Source: Cephalotus follicularis
Taxonomy: Eukaryota > Streptophyta > Magnoliopsida > Oxalidales > Cephalotaceae
Length of the DNA: 64,000 nt
Reading direction: 5' to 3'
Assembly (NCBI GenBank): GCA_001972305.1
Contig: BDDD01002229.1
Location: forward strand, 62,001-126,000
Below the pieces are notes generated by a model, which saw nothing but the letters and a program-made list of their open reading frames with translations, was not told the origin of the DNA and ran no database searches. Position numbers and translations under genes: made by a program. Below are positions 22,239 through 33,119 of this stretch, one piece after another (positions within the stretch are counted from its first letter, which is position 1; each line of letters starts with the position of its first letter).

Positions 22239-24650
22239 TCAGAACAAGTACGGGTAACGCTCTCGGATACTCTCCTCTCGTTCCCAAGTTGCTTCATCCG
22301 GTCTGTGGAACTGCCATTGAACCTTGACCATGGAAATGGCTTAATTCCTCAAACTCTGTGTCTTCCACTCTAGGATCCGCACAGGCAACTCTTCACAAGA
22401 CAAGTCATCTCGTACAAGAATAGCCTCATAATCCAAGACATGTGATGGATCCAGAATATATCTCCTCAGCACAGATATATGAAAGACGTCGTGCACATTT
22501 GACAGTGCAGGAGGTAAGGCAAGCTGGTAGGCTACCTCCCAAACTCTCTCCAAAATCTCAAAAGGACCAACATAGCGCGAAGCCAATTTACCCTTTTCCC
22601 CAAACCTTTGCACGCCCTTCCATGGTGAAATCTTTAAGAAAACGTGATCACCAACACTGAAGGTCAAAGGCCTCATCTTGACACTGTCCACAAAGCTCTT
22701 CTGCCGACTCTGAGAAGCAAGCAGCTTCTCTTTAATCACCCTGATGTTTTCTTAAGTTTCCTCCACTAACTCAGTCCCGAGTAGAGGTCGCTCCCCGACC
22801 TCATCCCAACATACAGGAGATCTACACTTCCTCCCATACAGTGCTTCAAATGGTGCCATGCCGATACTGGAGTGATAGTTGTTATTATAAGAGAACTCTA
22901 TCAAAGGAATGTGATCCTCCCATGTACCAGCAAAGTCAATAACGCAAGCCCGTAGCATGTCCTTGAAGGTTTGGATGGTACGCTCAGACAGCCCATCTGT
23001 CTGAGGGTGAAAGGCAGTACTCAGGTTTGGCTTCGTCCCAAAAGCTGTCTGAAATCTCTTCCAGAAGTTGGAAGTGAAGATGGCATCTCTATCACATACA
23101 ATGATGACTGGAACATCGTGTAGCCTCACTATCTCCTTAACATACAAACGAGCTAGCTTGCTCGTAGGGTCAGTGACGTGTGTAGGCAGAAAGTGCGCTG
23201 ATTTGGTGAGTCTATCCACGATAACCCACACGATGTTGTGACGGTTCTGAGTCAGAGGAAAACCCGAAACAAAATCAATCATAACATGTTCCCATTTCCA
23301 CTCTGGAATTGGTAAAGGCTGTAGCAAACCTGTTGGTCTCTGGTGCTTGGCCTTGACTGTCTTGCAAGTCAAACATCTTGCCACATACTAGGCGATCTCT
23401 CGTTTCATACCAGGCCACCAGTAATCCCTCTTCATGTCTTGGTACATTTTCGAGCTACCAGGGTGAATGCCGTACTAAGATCTATGAGCCCCGTAAAGTA
23501 ACTCACTCTTCAACCCAGGTTCCTTCGGAAGACACACACGTCCCTGGAATCTTAAGACACCATCGGCATGTACCCGAAAATCAGACTCCGAGTCCAGATT
23601 CTCTCGAATGTTGTGCAATTCTGGATCGTGTGCTTGAGCGTTCTTTATTTCGTCAAGAAAAATAGGTTGTACTCTCATGCTTGCCATAAATACTCCAGGT
23701 GGCTGATTAAACGAAAACCACTCTTGGAAGTCTTTTAACATCTTCCATTGCGACACCATCGCACTGGCAACCATAGCCTTGTGGCTCAAGGCATCAGCAA
23801 CCACATTCGATTTCCCCGGGTGGTACTGAACACTGCAATCATAATCGTTAAAGAATTCTACCCATCTGCGTTGCCTCATGTTTAGTGTATCCTGACAAAA
23901 CAGATACCTCAAACTCTTATGATCTGTAGAGATCTCAAACTGGGCCCCATAAAGATAGTGTCTCCATTTCTGAAGGGCAAAGATAATAGCTCCAAGATCA
24001 AGGTCATGTGTCGGGTAGTTTTCTTCATACGGCTTTAACTTCCTAGAGACATAAGCGATCACTCTTCCTCGCTGTATCAGCACGCATCCCAAGCCCTTAC
24101 CCGATGTATCACTGTAGACTGCAAAGCCCTCATTACCATCAGGTAATGCCAAGATAGGAGCAGAAATTAACCGATCCTTCAACTCACGAAAACTAGCTTC
24201 ACAATCTTCATCCCAGACAAATAAGGTCTTTTTCGGGGTTAGTCTGGTCAAGGGCACGACTATCCTCAAAAAGTTCTGGATAAACCTCCTGTAATACCCC
24301 GCCAATCCACGAAAGCCTCGTACCTCCGTCACATTCTTCGGTTGTGGCCAGTCTCGTACCATTTCTGTCTTTGACGGGTCCACCATCAAGCCTTCCCTAG
24401 ATACAATGTGACCGAGAAAGATCACATGATCAAGCCAAAATTCACACTTGCCGAACTTGGCGTACAACCGATGCTCTCTAAAAACTTGCAATACTAGCCT
24501 CAGATGATGAGTGTGTTCCTCCTCACTTCTTGAATATACCAGTATGTCATCAATAAACACTACAATGAACTGATCGAAGTATGGCCGGAATACGTCATTC
24601 ACCTTGTTCATGTCGGGTAACTCTATGCAAGTCCCCCAACTCATTTCGAA
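22239..24650 (-). pseudogene. Element C pol: RT C-terminal half, RNase H, integrase, chromodomain-like tail (5' truncated, broken)
   Basis: A 389-codon frame (24644-23475) starts within RT at the [12 protein letters not shown] region. It includes an intact catalytic FIDDILVYS, the RT thumb ([10 protein letters not shown]), RNase H ([38 protein letters not shown]) and the start of integrase. After stops near 23475 and 23384 the integrase continues with MIDFVSGFP, VCDRDAIFTS and LSERTIQTFKDML (D, D, E all present). Another stop near 22752 separates the GPFEILERVWEV segment and the VKVQWQF tail ending at TGA 22239. Protease and the N-terminal half of RT are absent. Confidence 0.9.
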
Positions 24651-24945
24651 AAGTCATTCAGTATGAATCAATATCTAAGAGATACGATTCATATTCTTTG
24701 ATTTTGTTATCAGGGTTCTAGAAGTCCACTAAGCATACGTGTGGTCCTGTACCAGCCTATTCATGTGCATAATCGTTCATCAACATAGTCCCGAGAACCA
24801 TCATTCTCTTATTCGTTAGTTAGTCCCAAAAGTCTAAACTTAGCATTCAGTTAACCATGGCTATAGTAAGATCAACCAATTTAACAACATTATGATCAAG
24901 TATGATGCAAGTAAGTGTGGAAATCTTACCTCTCATGATACCCTT
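24651..24945 (-). other. Noncoding segment replacing PR and RT N-terminus in element C
   Basis: About 300 bases with no protein similarity I can recognise join the gag tail (KGKGIMRG) to mid-RT. At its gag edge the minus strand reads GAGAGGTAAGA, like a splice donor, and near its RT edge TTGCATAG, like an acceptor. This may be chance. It may be filler introduced with the deletion or part of another element. Confidence 0.4.
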
Positions 24946-25529
24946 GCCTTTGCTTCCCTGTTGTGAAGTTCAAGCTGCAGCATCACTATTACTCACAGGT
25001 CCAGTAGGTATTGCTCCTTGTCCCTCTGGACAATCCCTCCGCAAATGATTAGAGGCTCCATACCTTAAGCATAACCCATTCCTTTTCCAACAATCCCTCT
25101 GCATGTGGCCTGAACGACCACAATGAAAGCAATTTCTAAATTTCACCCTACTCCCTTGACCAGGAGTTCCTTGAGAGGCTTTTTGCTGAGAGCTGTTCCT
25201 TGATAACTGGTCAAAGAGTCACCATGTTGCCACTCTGGCGGAGCTAACTTAGTCCGTTTAGCTTGCTGGGTTTCAATACACAGCTGTCGCATCTCTTCCA
25301 GGCACGCTGTATTAGCAGCCATATGTCGATGGAAATGGTCATTTATGCGATCCGTGTACCATCGCCACATGTCTTCAATGTTGGCCGCATCCACAGCCAT
25401 CTGTTGTTGAAAGTAGTCGGCCATTCGATCTAGTGGATCTTTCCCATCATTTTTTCCCCCAGGAGCATTCTCCTCAACAACCTTAGTTCTTCCTCTTCTA
25501 TCCATATTGTTTCCTATAAAAAGGATCAT
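24946..25529 (-). pseudogene. Element C gag: N-terminus and zinc-knuckle region with the core deleted
   Basis: The N-terminal piece (25529-25143) starts shortly before MDRRGRTKVVEENAPGG and carries DRMADYFQQQMAVDAANIED, matching the N-terminus of D's gag (FDRMVDRFQQKMQANTANME). After APPEWQHGDSL the sequence jumps past the Retrotrans_gag core into the Ser/Gln-rich linker. The zinc-knuckle segment CFHCGRSGHMQRDCW and a second CLRYGASNHLRRDC-like knuckle follow at about 25130-25040. The large internal deletion removes the capsid domain. Confidence 0.8.
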
Positions 25530-25603
25530 GATTAGTCATGACTTTAGGAAAACAACTTATTAATTGCCAAGGAAAATTGCCTAGCTAAGCATATTTGGAA
25601 TAT

Positions 25604-25615
25604 GCTTTGATACCA
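25604..25615 (-). other. Primer-binding site of element C
   Basis: On the minus strand TGGTATCAAAGC, one mismatch from the initiator-Met-tRNA complement TGGTATCAGAGC, four bases after the 5' LTR end. Confidence 0.85.
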
Positions 25616-26454
25616 CTGTTGTCACGCCCCGGTTTCAGGTAGACACACATAAGGTGGTAAAGGCAATTAACATAAAGATTTAGCTCATGCAAAAACCATA
25701 AAATTTACACTTTTCAACAAGATATCAGCTGCGGAAGCATTAAAACTCATATGCTGAAAAAACTTGTAACGTGCATCCCATACTGCACGCTACTCAAAAC
25801 ATGTCTGTCATAGCTAAAATCCCACAAAACGGAGCGTGATCCATAATACATTAATACAACCCATCGTTAAACATAATCAGATTATTACAAAGCAAAAGAA
25901 TATAAAACCAACAACAGCAACATAAAGCTTGTTCTTCGTCCAAGCTAGTCCAACCCGGTCCACTGCAAAAATCTGTAAAGTAGGGGGTTAGCCTTTGTCC
26001 TCACTTGGCTAAGTCATAAAGGTAGCTCGGGATCAACATTAAATGTATGCCATGTAATGTATGCAAAAATGATGCAATGCAGTAGAAAATCCCGGCTACA
26101 CTCCCACTTCGGTCCCTTCTCCAAGCAACCAAGCAAGACAACAGTACAGTACAGTGAGTTACCCAGCCAACTCCTGGCTCCTAGGTCAACCCTACCACCA
26201 GTCGTGGCTGGCAGTCTCCGCCATGCAACCAGTGGCTCAAGCACAACCACATAGAAATTCACAGAGGAAACAGTGCATAGTCATAGTAACTGTTGGCCTT
26301 TGCCACCCCGATTAATTGCATTACCATATGTTATTTTGATGACTAACAAACATAGATTACTTGTATGCATAATTCTCTGAGTTATAACTTCATATATTCA
26401 CTTGATTTTATGTCCAAAGTTGTGCCAAGATCATTTCTGCAGGTGCAGGGCAAT

Positions 26455-26965
26455 CCAGCCGACTGGCAAGCAATCCAGTCGACGGGCCAAGGTTGAGTAG
26501 TCGACTGCCATAGGTTGTGTAGCCGACTGGGTCTTCAACCAAGTCCAGAAATCGCAGAACACATGATCCAGCCGACTACCACAGGGCTCCAATCGACTGC
26601 CAGGGCAAGACAGCCGACTGCCACAGGGCACTAGTCGACTGCCATGAGTGCACATTTAAGGCAGTAGCTTCTGTATCCTTTTAACACCCAATCCAGCCGA
26701 CTGAAGCAGGGCACCAGTCGACTACCAGGGGTTCCAGTTGATTGCCAGTGAATCCAGCCGACTGTTACCACTTGTGCAAATTCAGGCAGTAGCATATGTA
26801 TCTCCAATTTCAGCTCAACAGCCGACTGGAACAGAGCAACCAGTCGACTGCCAGCTCCACCCGCCGACTGCCTAGAGAAAGCAGCCGACTGTCCAACACG
26901 AACGGCTATATTCAAATATACGCGCCATCAATCCAGCTGACTGCAGTATAAATCCAGCCGACTGG
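26455..26965. repeat. M1 array in the S LTR (copia), directly upstream of the TATA box
   Basis: About 18 copies of CAGCCGACTG or CAGTCGACTG and close variants, several as alternating pairs (ccagccgact...ccagtcgact). They end about 45 bp upstream of the TATA box at 27008. The spacers differ. The motif is the one found in the gypsy LTRs of A, B, D and E. Confidence 0.9.
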
Positions 26966-27007
26966 ATTTGTAACAGACCTTTAAAAATAGATCCGTTTGA
27001 GGCACAA

Positions 27008-27017
27008 CTATATAAAG
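27008..27017 (+). promoter_or_regulatory. TATA box of the S LTR promoter
   Basis: CTATATAAAG is a near-consensus plant TATA box within the LTR, downstream of the M1 array and about 550 bp from the LTR end. Transcription would start near 27040. Confidence 0.6.
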
Positions 27018-27564
27018 AAAATTGGAGCTCTTGCACAAGTGATCAAGCATTCAAGTTGCATATTCTTTCAAGCTATCTCAAGTACAATCCCAAAGCTTTC
27101 AAACATCAAAAGAGATCAATTCAAAGCAATCCTACACATTACAAAGCTTTATTTTTACATTTCCTATACACTTGAAGCTTTGTCCAAAGTCAGCTAAATT
27201 GTAAAACAAACTCCTACGAATTTGTAACCCTTAAACTATTACATTCACACATACAAGAGAGGTTGTCTCTTGTATTGCTCGGTTGGAGCATATTTATAAT
27301 TCGCTTGGTTGGACCGAAGGTTGTGGAAACTCGGTTGGAGTTTCAAGCCCGGATTGGGGCATACCTAGTGAAATACTCAAGGGGAGGCCTTGGGGAGTGG
27401 ACGTAGGCGGTTTGCCGAACCACTATACATCCGTTTGCAATTCCCTTAACCCTACACTCTTTACATTTCCGCAATTGTGTGTTTGAATTATTTGATTTAA
27501 TTGTGGTATTTTTGGTAGTTAATTTTTATAAGTCTATTCACCCCCCCTCTAGACTTTCTACAAT

Positions 27565-27576
27565 TGGTATCAGAGA
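27565..27576 (+). other. Primer-binding site of element S
   Basis: TGGTATCAGAGA, one mismatch from the initiator-Met-tRNA complement, two bases after the LTR end. Confidence 0.88.
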
Positions 27577-27617
27577 GGGTTGCTCATCTATTAAGATTAA
27601 CATCTTGAGTTAAGATC

Positions 27618-28961
27618 ATGGCCTCAACTAGCATGAACAACCAATCTCGACACAATGACGATGTCTCCGAATTTAAGGTACCATTCTTTAGTGGTGACGA
27701 TTTTCCATATTGGAAAAGTCGTATGGAGATATAAGTTAAGTCTAGAGACTTTAGGAATTGGCTCAGTGTGAAAAATTGCCCTCACACCCCTATGAAGCTC
27801 AATGATAAAAACGAACTCGTTTCCAAACCGAAAGATGAATGGGATGAGGATGACTTTAGGAAATTGACCATAGATAATAAGGCTTTAATCATATTGCTTG
27901 TATCCCTAGACAAAACCGAATACACTCTCGTTAGGAGATGTACTTCCGCACATGAAGTGGGGAAATTGCTCATCCTTACCCATGAGGGTACCGAGCAAGT
28001 TAAGAATGCTAAACTTGCTTTATTAAATAGAGATTATGAATTATTTAAAATGCAACCGAACGAATCCATCAAGAATTTGTATAATCGGTTGCTTGACATT
28101 ACTAATGGTTCACTTGGTCTTGGAAAGGTGTTTGGACAGGACGAACTCATGAGGAAATTGCTAGGGTGTCTCAATGATGAATGGGAACCCAAGGTGACGG
28201 CAACTGAAGAATGAAAAGACTTGACGACCATGGAGATTGAAGAACTTCTTGGCTCCCTCATGACTCATGAGGTAAAATTGAACAAGAAATCGGCAAATCT
28301 TGTGGAGACAAAGCCACAAGAGGAAAGAAGGAAGGATATAGCTCTTAAAAGTACACACAAAGAAGAAATGTCAAGTGAAGAGGAGCTAGAGGAAGAGGAC
28401 TATGTTCTCTTTGCAAAACGGTTTACAAAATTCATAAAGATGAACAAAGCAAGAAGATTTCAAAAGAAGAACTTCAACAAGGGAGAGGGAAGCAAGATGG
28501 ATCCTCCCACATGCTTCGAATGCAATAAACTGGGACACATCAAAGTTGATTGTCCACAATTGAAGAAAACGAAGCTATTCAAGAAGAAAGCACTCAAAGC
28601 ATGGCACCTTAGTGATGACGAATCCTCCGATGATGAAGTCACCGAGCAAGTGGCAAATCTTCAAAGATCATACCTAGATAAAACCGGCATAGGCTATGCT
28701 CCTCTAGAGGCTAAGGCTAAATTAAAGAAGACTAGAATTAGACCTCATTGTACTTATTGCAATAAAATGGGACATGCTAGAAATAAATGTTTTAGAAGGA
28801 TTGCACACTCACATCACTCACACACTAGACCATCACCTAATCATAATCCAATTACTTTTAGACAAGTGTGGGTCCCGAGGGAACAGTTAGTCCTAAATGT
28901 AACATTAAAGGACCCAATAAACAATGGGTACCAAGATCAAATTCTTTTAACATTTTTGTAG
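27618..28961 (+). pseudogene. Element S gag (UBN2-type with two zinc knuckles; two internal stops)
   Basis: ATG 27618 opens MASTSMNNQSR, followed by FFSGDDFPYWKSRM of the copia gag N-terminus. A TAA near 27732 and a TGA near 28212 interrupt an otherwise open frame. The UBN2-type domain includes ELFKMQPNESIKNLYNR and LLGCLNDEWEPKVTA; then come LLGSLMTHEVKL, knuckle CFECNKLGHIKVDC (about 28513), an acidic DDESSDDE patch and a second knuckle CTYCNKMGHARNKC (about 28750). It ends with VWVPREQLVLN and a TAG at 28959, in the same frame as pol. Confidence 0.9.
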
Positions 28962-30290
28962 GTGGAACAATGCTTGCGGGAAAACCACAAAGAGGAACAA
29001 CCGTGGTATGTGGATAGCGGGTGCTCGAAGCACATGACTGGTGAAAAAAGCCTCTTCATTGATCTCAAGGAAGTTGATGGAGGAAAGGTCACCTTTGGGG
29101 ACAACAACAAGGCCAAAATTTGTGGCATTGGCTCAATTGGTAACAAATTCTCTACCTTAATTGAAAATGTCTCATATGTTGCAGGCCTTAAGCATAATTT
29201 GCTTAGTGTTAGCCAATTGTGTGACAAAGGATATAAAATTAATTTTGAATCCTCTTGTTGTCACATAATTGACATTAGCACCAATGTCGTAAAGTTTATC
29301 GGTCATAGACAAGTCAATGTGTATGTTGTTTATCTTAAAGAAATGTTTTCTAAAGATGTTTATTTTAATGCAAATACAAATGACAAATGGCTTTGGCATA
29401 GAAGATTAGGCCATGCTAGCATGGATGTTCTTGCCAAACTTTCAAGAAAAGATTTAGTTATTGGTTTGCCAAAAATGAAATTTGAAAATGATAAATTGTG
29501 TGATGCTTGTGCACAAGGCAAACAAACAAGAACATCTTTTAAGGCTAAAAATGTTGTTTCAACTACTCGTATTTTACAACTATTGCACATTAATTTGTTT
29601 GGACCAACTAGAACTTTAAGTCTTGGTGGTAAACAATGTGGCTTAGTTATTGTTGATGACTATTCTAGATTTACATGGGTTATTTTCTTAGCTTTAAAGA
29701 GTGATGCCTTAGATTTCTCTGTCAAATTTGGTAGACGTATTCAAAATGAAAAGAGTCTATCTATTGTTAGCATACGTCATGATCACGGCAAAGAATTTGA
29801 AAACCTTGGTTTTGAATTTTTTTTTGATGAACTAGGTATTCACCATAACTTCTCGGCTCCTAGAACTCCTCAACAAAATGGTGTTGTTGAGAGGAGGAAT
29901 AGAACCCTGGAAGAAATGGGGAGAACCATGTTATGTGAAAATAATTTGCCAAAATATCTTTGGGCGGAAGCCGTGAACACCGCATGCTACATAATAAAAA
30001 GAGTCATGATTAGATCAATTTTAAAGAAAACCCCATATGAACTTTTCAATGAAATAAAACCAAGTGTTAGTCACTTGAGACCTTTTGGTTGCAAGGTTTT
30101 CATTTTAAACAATGGGAAAGATAATCTTGGAAAATTTGATGCCAAGAGTGATGAAGGAATCTTTCTAGGCTACTCCTTAAATTCTAAGGCATATAGGGTG
30201 TTCAATAAAAGGACTTTGATTATTGAAGAGTCTATTCATGTTTTATTTGAAGAGTCTAATAGTGCTCCGACAAAAGGGAGATGTTGTTGA
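28962..30290 (+). pseudogene. Element S pol part 1: protease, pre-integrase, integrase
   Basis: Open for 442 codons in the gag frame after the TAG at 28959. It contains the protease motif WYVDSGCSKHMTG, the GAG-pre-integrase region (KWLWHRRLGHASMDVLAKLS, CDACAQGKQTR), and the integrase core with MDDYSRFTW-like VDDYSRFTWVIF, RHDHGKEFEN and NGVVERRNRTLEEM. The integrase C-terminal region FLGYSLNSKAYRVFNKRT follows. The first catalytic Asp appears as Asn (LLHINLFGP where the family has LLHIDLFGP, about 29589). The frame ends at TGA 30288 in the linker before RT. Confidence 0.9.
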
Positions 30291-30354
30291 TGATGTAGGT
30301 ATAATGGAGCAATTGGAATGCTTGGACATCAACAAAGAAGATGGTGAAGTTGAC

Positions 30355-31634
30355 AAATAGCTAGACTAGAAGCTATTAGATTGTTAATGGCCTTTCCTTG
30401 TTTTAAAGGTTTTAAATTGCATCAAATGGATGTCAAAAGTGCATTTTTAAATGGCATTATTAATGAGGAAGTTTATGTTAAACAACCTCCGAGTTTTGAA
30501 AATGTGCATTTTCCCAATTATGTTTTTAAACTATCTAAAGCACTTTATGGTTTAAAGCAAGCACCAAGAGCTTGGTATGAAAGGCTTTCAAAATTTCTAT
30601 TGGAAAATGATTTCAAAAGAGGTTTAGCTGACAAAACACTTTTTGTTAAAACTAAACTTAATGACATCCTTATTGTACAAATTTATGTAGATGACATTAT
30701 ATTTGGTTCTACTAACGATTCTCTTTGTGTTGAGTTTGCTAACACTATGCAAGGTGAATTCGAGATGAGTATGATGGGAGAACTCAAGTTTTTCCTTCGA
30801 TTTCAAATCCAACAAGGAAATGAAGGAACCTTCATCAACCAATCCAAATACACCAAGGATCTACTCAAAAGATTTGGAATGGAACACTCAAAGCCTTGCA
30901 AGACCCCAATGAGCATTACAACCAAACTTGACAAGGATGAGAATGGTAAAGAGGTAGATCAAAAATTATATAGAAGCATGATAGGATCACTCCTTTACCT
31001 TACGGCTAGTAGACCGGACATAATGTTTAGTGTATGTCTATGTGCTAGGTATCAATCTTCACCTAAAGAATCTCACTTAACTGCGGTTAAGCGAATCTTT
31101 AGATATCTTGCATACACACCCTTATTAGGATTGTTTTACTCGCATGATTCATTGTTTAATTTGCATGCTTATTCCGATGCCGATTATGGTGGTTGCAAGC
31201 TAGATAGAAAGAGCACTAGTGGCACATGCCAATTCCTTGGCAATTCTTTAGTGTCTTGGTTCTCCAAGAAACAAAATAGTGTTGCTCTATCAACCACCGA
31301 AGCCGAATATGTAGCGGCCGGAAGTTGTTGTGCACAAGTCTTGTGGCTTAAGCAACAACTTTGTGACTTCGGAATTAGCATTAGCAATGTATGCATAAAA
31401 TGTGATAATACTAGTGCTATCAACTTGAGTAGAAATCCCGTTCAACACTCTAAGTCTAAGCATATTGAAATTAGACATCATTTTCTTAGAGACCATGTTG
31501 AAAAGGGTGATATTTTCCTTGAATATATTGACACTTTGAACCAAGTTGCAGATATATTCACGAAGCCGCTGGACAATGAAAGATTCTGCACTTAGCGAAG
31601 AGAGCTAGGTATGCAAAATCCTTCCTAACTCATT
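30355..31634 (+). pseudogene. Element S pol part 2: RT (N-terminus deleted) and RNase H
   Basis: It resumes at RLEAIRLLMAF, well inside RT. The palm has FKLHQMDVKSAFLNG, LYGLKQAPRAWYERL and an intact catalytic IYVDDIIFGST (about 30682). RNase H follows with AYSDADYGGCKLDRKSTSG, ALSTTEAEYVAA and HIEIRHHFLRDHV. TAG at 31593 replaces a Leu codon shortly before the natural end (ELGMQNPS, stop about 31626). Compared with the family, about 200 codons between the integrase tail and RT are missing. Confidence 0.9.
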
Positions 31635-31844
31635 ATATATGCAAATGTGTTGTCTTATTAATTTTTGATTGAATTAATTGGAAAATGTTTTCAAAATTCA
31701 TCATGCATTTAAACATTGAGTTTTCAACTCAATGACAGAAATTAGCTCATGTACCTAGGTTGCTATTAGTCCATAATAGTTAACCAAAGGATTGCAAATC
31801 AATTTGGATTGGCTATTTCTGCATTTTCTATTTCGGCAGAAAAC

Positions 31845-31925
31845 AGCCGACTGGACAATTTGTCCAGTCGACTGCCTGCCATCCAGTCGACTGCCATTAG
31901 TGGCCCAGTCGACTGGAATTGCGAT
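31845..31925. repeat. M1 motif cluster between pol and the extra ORF of element S
   Basis: Four copies: cagccgactg, ccagtcgactg, ccagtcgactg, ccagtcgactgg. They lie 110-185 bp upstream of the ATG of the extra ORF. Outside LTRs this is the only M1 cluster in the window. It repeats the motif that precedes the TATA box in the S LTR. Confidence 0.85.
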
Positions 31926-32030
31926 GATAAGGGTTTTAAACACCCGATTTCCACCTGCCACTTTCACTTCACTCCAATTTTAAAACGCCCAAAAACCATT
32001 CTCTCTCAAAATCCGAACCTGCATTTGATC

Positions 32031-33119
32031 ATGGCACCAAAGAGACAAAGAGGAACGACTTCTAGGCAACCAAGGGGCTCACAAGCGGAGTTGGACTACG
32101 ATAACACACTCTTTATCTCCAAAGAGAAAGAGATGAGGTATAACTCAATTTTTAGCTCCGTCAAGTTACACTTTGAGAAATGGTTATCTAGGGATGTTCT
32201 TATTAGAAATCTTGCTATTGTCATGACATGGTTAGAGACTATGGGGTGCTTTGATTACATTTGCTCATCTCATGTCATATACCCTAGATTAGTGAAATTG
32301 TTTTATGCTAATTTAGAGTCTTCCACCACTTGCATTGCTAATTCCTTTGTTTTAGGCACTCCTATTTCAATAACACCTGACTTGATTGTCGAAACCCTAG
32401 GAATTCCTAATGAAGGAATCACTAACTTTAATGATGTAGAAAAACAAGAAGCTTTAGGGATATGTTTAGAGCGTACGGATTTCAATCTGATCATGACCGT
32501 GACTAGTAGTCACCTCCCTATTGCTACTAGGATCATTCTACTACTTGTAACAAACACATTCCTACCAAGAGAAGGCTCGCACACTCTCCCTTCGAAGCGA
32601 GACCTTAAATTCGTTGCATGTGTCAAGAATGGAACTCAAATTAACCTTCCTTACCTTATTGTCAACCACTTGTTGTCTAGACCAAATCACTCTCCTTATC
32701 CTATGCTTCTCAGTAGGATCATTATCTTAGTTCTCGCATCTCTAAACATTGACATTCCTGATGATGAGCAATGTGTCAAACCGTCCCATAAGCAGTTGGT
32801 TAATAAGGCGGGACTTAGACTTTGTAACATTAGATTTGAGGATGGTGTATGGGTCAAGATACAAGGCGGGGGTAGAGAACAAATGAGAGAACGACCTAGT
32901 GTTGGTACGAGCAGCAGCAGCAGCAGGCCTACCCTGGAGTCACTTCAGGCTAGGATGGATCTTGCTCAAGCCGACATCGAATATCTCAAAGGGCAAATGA
33001 ACCAGTTTAGTGAAGGTCAAACCAATATCCTTCAAGGTCAAGCCGATATTCTTCAAGGGCAAGCAAATCTCCTTCAACTGTTTCAAAATGCTTTCCCACA
33101 ACACCCTCCTCCCTCTTGA
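32031..33119 (+). CDS. Intact extra ORF of element S downstream of pol (plant transposon-protein-like domain, 363 codons)
   Basis: ATG 32031 opens MAPKRQRGTTSRQPRG, a basic start; the frame is open upstream to about 31809 without a better start. The central part has RNLAIVMTWLETMGCFDY, YPRLVKLFYANLESS, LGTPISITPDLIVETLGIP and PYPMLLSRIIILVLASLNIDIP. These resemble the 'putative plant transposon protein' domain found in extra ORFs of plant LTR elements; this is recalled, not searched. The C-terminus has Ser-rich GTSSSSSRP and a coiled coil with repeated ILQGQA units. SIRE elements encode an envelope-like ORF at this position, but I see no convincing signal peptide or transmembrane pair. It is free of stops although gag and pol of the same element are broken. 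Function unknown. Confidence 0.75.
   Translation: MAPKRQRGTTSRQPRGSQAELDYDNTLFISKEKEMRYNSIFSSVKLHFEKWLSRDVLIRNLAIVMTWLETMGCFDYICSSHVIYPRLVKLFYANLESSTTCIANSFVLGTPISITPDLIVETLGIPNEGITNFNDVEKQEALGICLERTDFNLIMTVTSSHLPIATRIILLLVTNTFLPREGSHTLPSKRDLKFVACVKNGTQINLPYLIVNHLLSRPNHSPYPMLLSRIIILVLASLNIDIPDDEQCVKPSHKQLVNKAGLRLCNIRFEDGVWVKIQGGGREQMRERPSVGTSSSSSRPTLESLQARMDLAQADIEYLKGQMNQFSEGQTNILQGQADILQGQANLLQLFQNAFPQHPPPS

Larger units (their letters stand above)
26291..27562 (+). repeat. 5' LTR of element S (1.27 kb)
   Basis: It starts TGTTGGCCTTTGCC and ends ...CTCTAGACTTTCTACA just before attggtatcagag. A C-rich run (about 27541-27547) near the end is typical of SIRE LTRs. It contains an M1 array upstream of a good TATA box, and a few cggttggag repeats near 27277-27345. 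Only one copy remains in the window. Confidence 0.85.

Noticed and set aside
31809..32030. Upstream extension of the extra ORF of S (start at 31809)
   Set aside because: The added residues lie in the M1 motif cluster and have no domain character. ATG 32031 with a basic start is the better choice.
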